Positions 6,219 to 10,997 of a stretch of DNA of 10,997 bases are shown here, piece by piece. The translations under genes were made by a program, and so were the position numbers. The stretch's first letter is position 1. Each line of letters opens with the position of its first letter. Under the pieces are notes generated by a model. That model saw nothing but the letters and a program-made list of their open reading frames with translations, had not been told where the DNA came from and did not search any database. The stretch spans positions 1 through 10,997 of the forward strand of contig CAIYFF010000394.1 in the NCBI GenBank assembly GCA_903925435.1. The letters are read 5' to 3'. Source of the stretch: an uncultured Planctomycetota bacterium (lineage in GTDB: Bacteria > Planctomycetota > UBA1135 > UBA2386).

Positions 6219-8461
6219 ACAAGCACGCCGCAATGCGACCTGAGCTCGATCAACCGCTGCAGCGATTGCAGCTGTCGACGCGGTCACGTCGTGCGGCAGA
6301 ACAACTCGGGCTCGCAACGGTTCGCGACTTCTTGTTGCTCGACAAAGACCGGTTCTTGGCAGCGCCTGGTTGCGGCGAACGCACGTGGCGCGAACTGGAG
6401 AGCCGCGTGTGCTCCTACCTTGCGTTGCGCTTGTCCGACACGGACGCGCGCCGCGATGACGATCGGCCGATCGCGCCGCTGCTCCACGACGAGAACGACG
6501 CGCTGCAGTTGCGCGACAATGGCATCGCCACTGTCGGCGACTTCCTTGCGCGGCCACGCGCCGCTGCGCAGCGCATCCCATGCCTGCGCAAGAACGGTTG
6601 GATGGACTTGCTCGAGGCGATCACGCGCACGCGGCGCCAACCGCCGTCGGCAGCGTCGCTGCTGCCGGACGCGCTCCGCACGGCGCAGCTGCGTTCCGCC
6701 GGCATCGTCGATCCGCTGCTGCAAGAGCTGCTCGACCTCGGCTGCGAGACGATCGGCCATGCCATGTTGCTGCCCGCATGCACGTTCGAGGCGGGCGGCC
6801 TCCTCGGGCCCGATGCCGCGGCGACGATCCGCGCCGCCATCGGCCACTTGCTCGCGCCTGCGCTCGAGCCTCACGACGAAGCGACGGAGACCGACGCGGA
6901 CTGGCCATCGCTTCGCGCGCGACTGCTCGCGGCGCTCGACGACGACAGCCGCGATTGGTTCTGCTCCCGCATCGGCATACCCGATGGCGATCGCAGCGCT
7001 GCGCCGCAATCGAAGCCAGCATCCGCAGAACTCGCGCAGCGGCGCGACGAAGCCGTGCGACAGCGCTTGCTCCGACGGGCTCCCACGCTCGTGCAGCGTT
7101 TGCGCCGCGAGTATCTCCGCGAACTCGACGCGTTCGAGGGCGCAGTGCCCATGGATCGCCTCGCAGCCGGAACCTGGCTCCACGCGATCGGCAAGGGCAG
7201 CGGCGATGCGGCGCTGCCGCTTCGTTTGCTCGCGTTCTGCTTCCCGGCCGAGGCGTTCTTCGACGGCAATTGCGTGTCCGCATCGCCGCCACGCGTCTGG
7301 ACGCGCCTTCGTCAGCGCATTCGCGAGCTGACTGCGACGCGCCTGTTGCCCGTTCGGCTCGAGGACCTTGCGCACGGACTCTCGGACGTTCTCGAGTCCG
7401 TTCCGCGCGGCGTGCTGACGCGCCTCATCGCAGAGCAACCGCGGCTGCAGATCCGCATCGACGACAAACGCGGCGAGTTCGTGCAACGAGCCCAGCCAGC
7501 GATCGAGCAGCGGCTCGAGCGCATCCTCGCGGAGCGCGGGCGCCCGACTCGCTTCCTCGACCTCGTGTTCGACTATCGCGAGCGCTACCAGAGCGCCAAC
7601 GAGGGCAAGCTCAGCTCGCACCTGCGCCGGAGCAACCAGTTCGTGCAGCCTGCGGACGGCATGTGGAGCCTCGCCGCATGGCATGTCGACGAACTCGACC
7701 AACTTCGACCCGAAGCGGATCGCATCGTGCAGGCCATCTGCGCAGCAGACGGCAAGCAGAAGGTCGCGAGCCTGCACGCGGGCGACGAGCGCGCGCGCTG
7801 GCTGCTCGATGGGCTCGTCCGTCGCGACGCGCGCATCCGTTGGCTCGGCCGCGGCGAGGCCTGCCCTGCCACGCTTACGAAGTCCCGCGTGCTCGACCAA
7901 CTCTTGCGCGACTTCCGCAAGGCTGCGGGCGAAGTGCCGATGTCGCGCTTCGTCGAAAACCAACCGCCGGAGCGTCGCCGCCTCGTCGAGCGACTGTTGC
8001 AGCACAACCGCCTGTTCGTGTTCCCGTCGCCAGATCGCATCGACGTGCTGACGAACTACCCGTTCAACGAAGAGCGACTGCAGCGCTTGCTGCGACTCGT
8101 CGACGACTTCCTCGTCGCGCGCAGCGGTTATGCGCCACTCGGCGTCGTGGTCGACGAAGTGAATCGCTGTGACCTCGGCGGCTCTTGGCTGCATCCGACG
8201 CTGCTCGGCGAATTGCTGCGGCGGCACGGGCCCTTCGAGACGTTGCCCGGCGGCTACGTGGCGCGAAAGAGCCTTGGGCTCGTCGGCTGGTTGATGCGTC
8301 GCGCTCGCGCTGCGCTGCGCGAGGCCGGCGTGCCGATCCGCGTTGGCGAGATGCTGGCGCAACGGCCGGAATTGGCCGAGTTCTCCGACTGCCTAGAAGA
8401 ACTGCTCGCGCACGACCCGCTCGTCGCGGCCCGCGACGGCGGCACGTTCCAGATCGCGTAG
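6215..8461 (+). CDS. large protein with RNAP alpha-CTD/HhH-like and tandem winged-helix-like segments
   Basis: The 748-aa product has no signal peptide or membrane segment. Residues about 15-66 (LQLSTRSRRAAEQLGLATVR, then LLLDKDRFL and PGCGERTWRELESRV) strongly resemble the C-terminal domain of RNA polymerase alpha, a helix-hairpin-helix fold that binds UP-element DNA and activators. Two weaker copies follow: 98-136 (LRDNGIATVGDFL) and about 154-213. After a charged middle region (230-370), the C-terminal half looks like a chain of winged-helix units of HARE-HTH/RpoE-delta type. Segment 429-488 is the clearest (ILAERGRP, then SNQFVQPADGMWSLAAW). Others lie at about 375-427, 500-550, 557-615, 620-685 and 690-748, most with a short wing strand near the end (EFVQRA, RIRWLG, LFVFP, YVARK, GTFQIA). 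A DNA-binding or RNA-polymerase-associated regulator is the likeliest role. The start is set by the ATGA overlap. Domain calls are by eye, and no specific family name can be given. Confidence 0.78.
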   Translation: MNKHAAMRPELDQPLQRLQLSTRSRRAAEQLGLATVRDFLLLDKDRFLAAPGCGERTWRELESRVCSYLALRLSDTDARRDDDRPIAPLLHDENDALQLRDNGIATVGDFLARPRAAAQRIPCLRKNGWMDLLEAITRTRRQPPSAASLLPDALRTAQLRSAGIVDPLLQELLDLGCETIGHAMLLPACTFEAGGLLGPDAAATIRAAIGHLLAPALEPHDEATETDADWPSLRARLLAALDDDSRDWFCSRIGIPDGDRSAAPQSKPASAELAQRRDEAVRQRLLRRAPTLVQRLRREYLRELDAFEGAVPMDRLAAGTWLHAIGKGSGDAALPLRLLAFCFPAEAFFDGNCVSASPPRVWTRLRQRIRELTATRLLPVRLEDLAHGLSDVLESVPRGVLTRLIAEQPRLQIRIDDKRGEFVQRAQPAIEQRLERILAERGRPTRFLDLVFDYRERYQSANEGKLSSHLRRSNQFVQPADGMWSLAAWHVDELDQLRPEADRIVQAICAADGKQKVASLHAGDERARWLLDGLVRRDARIRWLGRGEACPATLTKSRVLDQLLRDFRKAAGEVPMSRFVENQPPERRRLVERLLQHNRLFVFPSPDRIDVLTNYPFNEERLQRLLRLVDDFLVARSGYAPLGVVVDEVNRCDLGGSWLHPTLLGELLRRHGPFETLPGGYVARKSLGLVGWLMRRARAALREAGVPIRVGEMLAQRPELAEFSDCLEELLAHDPLVAARDGGTFQIA

Positions 8462-8468
8462 CAGCGAT

Positions 8469-8501
8469 TGCCGGAGCGCTCGTCGGCAGGATCTCAGATC
8501 C
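8469..8501. terminator. hairpins in the convergent junction, weak terminator candidates
   Basis: Only 32 bp separate the converging stop codons. TGCCG (8469-8473) pairs with CGGCA (8484-8488) around a 10-nt loop containing the palindrome GAGCGCTC. GGATC (8489-8493) pairs with GATCC (8497-8501), and its 3-nt loop is exactly the stop codon of the minus-strand gene. No T-runs follow, so these are not canonical intrinsic terminators. They are listed because both operons must end near here. Confidence 0.25.
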
Positions 8502-9417
8502 GTCCGCGGGTGCTCGGCATGACGCCGTCGCGAACCAGCAACGCATCGCACGCAACGATCCAAAGCGGCGCGAGCGCAGCGCCGACCAGCACATCGATCG
8601 GCCAGTGGTAGCGAAGCACCAGCGTGCTCGCGACCACGGTCCATGCAAGACCGTGCAACCAGCCGATGCGCACGCAGCCTTCGCGCTGCGCGACCATCGC
8701 CGCGCACAGGCTCATCATCGTGTGGCCCGACGGGAAGCAGTCCCAGTGGTTTGCTTCCGCCTCGTGCAGCAGCGAATGCAGCGACGAAAGCCACTCGCCG
8801 CCGGGCGGCACTCCGAGCGGAACGACGTCCTTGGGACCGAGCGTCGGGAACCACAGATAGCCGAGGTAACTCAGCAAGAACCCGCCTGTGATCGTCGTCA
8901 CGGCGCGATCAAAGGCGACATTGCCGCGCTGGCGCAGCACGACAAGGCATGCGCAGATCGGGATCGCATAGAAGCTGGCGTAGACCAGTTGCAGCAACGC
9001 GAGCACAGGCTCATTCGGAGCGAGCCGCAGCGGGCTGGTGGCGTCCGCTCCGAACACCCAGTGGTCGAACGCAAGCCAGCGGATCTCCCATGGCTCGGGA
9101 TGCGCATGCGGCAACGCCATGCACAGCGCGGAGAAGACGATCGGCAAGCCTGCGATGGCGATCAAAGCGCGCGCGAAGCGGGCCGCGGCGCTGCGCCCAC
9201 GCTGATCGAACGCCACCGGCACGAACTGCAGCAGAGCTACGACTGCGTGCAGCGCCACGAAGGCGAAGGGCTGATAGCCCGGCACATCCGCTCTTCCATC
9301 CGAGAGCGCTGCGGCGAGCAGCGCTGCTGCGGCGGCGCATGCGCAGTAGGCGAGCCAGAATCGTTCGAGCGTCGACACCGTCGCATTCCACCGCGAACGG
9401 GCCGCGCGCGCACGCAT
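8494..9417 (-). CDS. PAP2-superfamily membrane phosphatase/phosphotransferase
   Basis: This is a 307-aa polytopic inner-membrane protein with about six to eight hydrophobic segments, roughly at 18-40, 48-70, 84-103, 138-162, 175-192, 232-247, 252-268 and 276-295. Two PAP2 signature motifs are clear: FPSGHT (228-233; H232 is the expected acid/base) and RYHWPIDVLVG (269-279; H271 nucleophile and D275). The classical first motif KxxxxxxRP is not obvious; GPKDVVPLG (194-202) sits where it might be. The LRYHWPID form of motif 3 resembles the PAP2_3 (Aur1/inositolphosphotransferase-like) branch more than PgpB-type phosphatases. It probably handles a lipid phosphate or phospholipid headgroup, but the substrate is not readable from sequence. 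The ATG start is 28 bp after the SpoVR stop, so the two genes are likely co-transcribed. The 28-bp spacer holds nothing notable. Confidence 0.88.
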   Translation of the reverse strand: MRARAARSRWNATVSTLERFWLAYCACAAAAALLAAALSDGRADVPGYQPFAFVALHAVVALLQFVPVAFDQRGRSAAARFARALIAIAGLPIVFSALCMALPHAHPEPWEIRWLAFDHWVFGADATSPLRLAPNEPVLALLQLVYASFYAIPICACLVVLRQRGNVAFDRAVTTITGGFLLSYLGYLWFPTLGPKDVVPLGVPPGGEWLSSLHSLLHEAEANHWDCFPSGHTMMSLCAAMVAQREGCVRIGWLHGLAWTVVASTLVLRYHWPIDVLVGAALAPLWIVACDALLVRDGVMPSTRGRI

Positions 9418-9445
9418 TGCCTTTCTGCCGCGCGACGCGCACGCA

Positions 9446-10975
9446 TCAGTTCGCCGCTGGCTTGCCTCGTCCTAGCGCAAGCGCCGGAGCGTGGGTCGTC
9501 GGAGTGATCTCCTTCGACGTCGCTTCCTTGCCGTCGAACGACAGCAGCCGACCGCGACCTTCCTCGCGCGTCTCGAGGTGCACCGGCCGCCCCCACAGCG
9601 TCTGCAATCCGGCCAGCGTCAACTGCGCCTGCTCGAACTGCAGGTCGGCGCCATTCCAGTCGTGCACCAGATACAGCTCGCCGCGGTTGTGATGGTTGCC
9701 GTCGGTGACGCGGATGATCGGGTTGCCGAAGTTGGTCAATGCGTCCAGCAACTGCGTCTTCACCTTCGTGTAGTCGCGGTCGACGATCTCGAGTTGGCCG
9801 GTCTGCGGATTGCGGCCGTAGACGAACATCTTCTGGTCCTCGGCGAACTCAGGCGTGACGAACTCGTCGACGAAGGTCACGTCGTTGTGGATGCGGCGGA
9901 CGTCAAAGATGCGCTTCCTGCCTTGGTTCGTGGGCTCGTGCCAGCGGCGGCGCAGTTCGGGATCGTCGCAGGCCTGGTAGCGGTCGCCGAACTTGCCGGT
10001 GTCCCAGCGCTGCTCGATGTCGCGGAACAACTCGACGCCGAGTTTGTATGGGTTGATCTGCCCCGGTCGCGTCGCCAGCGTGCCGCTGTGCGTGTCGCAG
10101 TAGTGCACGACTTCGCTGGCGTCGACGAGGTGCTGCGTCATCAACTTGCTGTGCCAGTACACGGCCCAGCCCTCGTTCATGATCTTGGTCATCCCCTGCG
10201 GCGCGAAGTAGTAGGCCTCTTCGCGGACCATCGCGAGGATGTCCTGCTGCCACAGTTCGAGCGGCGCGTGGTCGAGCAAGAACTTCAGCACGTCGCGCAT
10301 CGGGCGCGCGGGAAACTTGCGGTTCTGCGCGTCCTCGGCCTGCATCTGCCGCTTCTGCCGCTCGAGGAACTCGGGCGGGTTGATGAAGCGGTCCATGTAG
10401 TCCTTGGCCGCGATCTTCTTGACCTCGCGCGCATGCTCGTCGTCGCGCGCCTTCCCATCGTCGCGCTGCACGAACGGCGAGTATGGGTCGATCAAGTTGT
10501 CGAGCGACGTCACGACATCGAGGAAGTCCTCGACGCGCTCCGTTCCATGGCGATCCATGTAGCGGCGAACGCGCGCGCCATGGTTGGCGAGCACGTCCAT
10601 CATCTTTCGCGACGTCTTCGCGAACCACGCGTTGTTCTTGAAGAAGTCGCAGTGGCCGTAGACGTGCGCCATCACGAGCTTCTGCTCCGTGATGGAGTTG
10701 CTGCGCATCAGGTAGGCGTAGCAGGGGTCGTTGTTGACGACGAGCTCGTAGATCTTCGAGAGGCCCCACGCATAGCTCTTGCTGAGCTGCTCGTACTCCA
10801 TCCCGAAGCGCCAGTGCGGATAGCGCGTCGGGAAGCCGCCATAGCTCGCGACCATGTTGAGCTCGTCGTGGTCGACCAGCTCGTAGATCACTTCGTAGAA
10901 GTCGAGGCCATAGCGCTTGGCGAGGTCGCGAGTCTCGTCGCGAAGCAGCGCCAGATCCGGAGTGAGGTTGGCCAT
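9446..10975 (-). CDS. spoVR: SpoVR family protein
   Basis: The 509-aa product has the usual length for SpoVR (YcgB in E. coli). The family is named after a Bacillus subtilis spore-cortex gene but is widespread in non-sporulating bacteria, often beside a PrkA-type kinase and a DUF444 (YeaH/YhbH) protein. Its biochemical activity is unknown. Conserved stretches are present: YPHWRFGMEYEQL (52-64), HVYGHCDFFKNNAWF (104-118), SLDNLIDPYSPF (157-168), EEAYYFAPQGMTKIMNEGWA (252-271) followed by VYWH (272-275), GQINPYKLG (305-313) and RVTDGNHHNRGELYLVHD (422-439). The His/Glu-rich central motifs (HVxGH and NEGWxxxWH) look like a metal site, which is inference. The start is ATG at 10973-10975, with AAGGGACGG 7-15 nt upstream. 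The Ala/Pro/Gly-rich last 25 residues are less conserved. The partner genes are not in the window, and the PAP2 gene follows. Confidence 0.95.
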   Translation of the reverse strand: MANLTPDLALLRDETRDLAKRYGLDFYEVIYELVDHDELNMVASYGGFPTRYPHWRFGMEYEQLSKSYAWGLSKIYELVVNNDPCYAYLMRSNSITEQKLVMAHVYGHCDFFKNNAWFAKTSRKMMDVLANHGARVRRYMDRHGTERVEDFLDVVTSLDNLIDPYSPFVQRDDGKARDDEHAREVKKIAAKDYMDRFINPPEFLERQKRQMQAEDAQNRKFPARPMRDVLKFLLDHAPLELWQQDILAMVREEAYYFAPQGMTKIMNEGWAVYWHSKLMTQHLVDASEVVHYCDTHSGTLATRPGQINPYKLGVELFRDIEQRWDTGKFGDRYQACDDPELRRRWHEPTNQGRKRIFDVRRIHNDVTFVDEFVTPEFAEDQKMFVYGRNPQTGQLEIVDRDYTKVKTQLLDALTNFGNPIIRVTDGNHHNRGELYLVHDWNGADLQFEQAQLTLAGLQTLWGRPVHLETREEGRGRLLSFDGKEATSKEITPTTHAPALALGRGKPAAN

Positions 10976-10979
10976 CGCG

Positions 10980-10997
10980 TCACCGTCCCTTGCCGAG
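10980..10997 (-). other. possible 3' end of a gene upstream of spoVR
   Basis: On the minus strand the last bases read CTC GGC AAG GGA CGG TGA, ending 4 nt before the spoVR ATG. This could be the tail (LGKGR-stop) of an upstream co-directional gene. SpoVR genes are frequently preceded by a DUF444 gene, but 18 bases cannot identify anything. Confidence 0.2.

Noticed and set aside
5065..6581. Two long antisense frames (385 and 463 codons) opposite the helical-repeat gene
   Set aside because: They overlap each other and the real operon, are very rich in Arg, Ala and Cys, and show no motif or plausible start.
6284..8362. Uninterrupted 692-codon open frame antisense to the alpha-CTD/winged-helix gene
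   Set aside because: Long antisense frames are expected in GC-rich genes. The translation is Arg/Ala/Glu-rich without any domain, while the plus-strand frame has recognisable motifs and coupled starts.
8185..9507. 440-codon plus-strand frame overlapping the PAP2 gene
   Set aside because: It spans the 3' end of one real gene and the antisense of the PAP2 gene, whose motifs are clear on the minus strand.

Overview
This is a GC-rich bacterial window with tightly packed genes and almost no non-coding DNA. The organism is Gram-negative-like: it encodes a secreted lipoprotein with a classical lipobox, periplasm-directed proteins and an AccD-type acetyl-CoA carboxylase. The large lipoprotein built from bacterial Ig-like (Big_5/SbsA-type) domains with an uncharacterised metalloprotease-like tail, and the long protein combining RNA-polymerase-alpha-CTD-like and winged-helix segments, are reminiscent of Planctomycetota or a similar large-genome lineage. 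That assignment is inference only. No rRNA, tRNA, CRISPR array, insertion sequence or phage gene was found.

Layout. (1) Positions 1-2061, minus strand: a housekeeping run rpe -> accD -> truD (truD is cut by the window edge), covering the pentose phosphate pathway, fatty-acid synthesis and tRNA modification. (2) Positions 2062-2238: a 177-bp divergent intergenic region, the largest gap in the window, with an imperfect dyad. (3) Positions 2239-8461, plus strand: three genes joined by two 4-bp ATGA stop/start overlaps. They encode a 993-aa Ig-repeat lipoprotein with an HExxH domain, a 333-aa exported helical-repeat protein and a 748-aa protein with alpha-CTD/HhH-like and tandem winged-helix-like segments. 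(4) Positions 8494-10975, minus strand: a SpoVR-family gene followed after 28 bp by a PAP2-type membrane phosphatase. This pair converges on the previous operon with only 32 bp between stop codons.

The most unusual part is the plus-strand operon. It couples two predicted extracytoplasmic proteins, one a probable metalloprotease, to a large probable nucleic-acid-binding protein that has no export signal. No function can be assigned to the set from sequence alone. The other genes are recognisable family members with their key motifs present.
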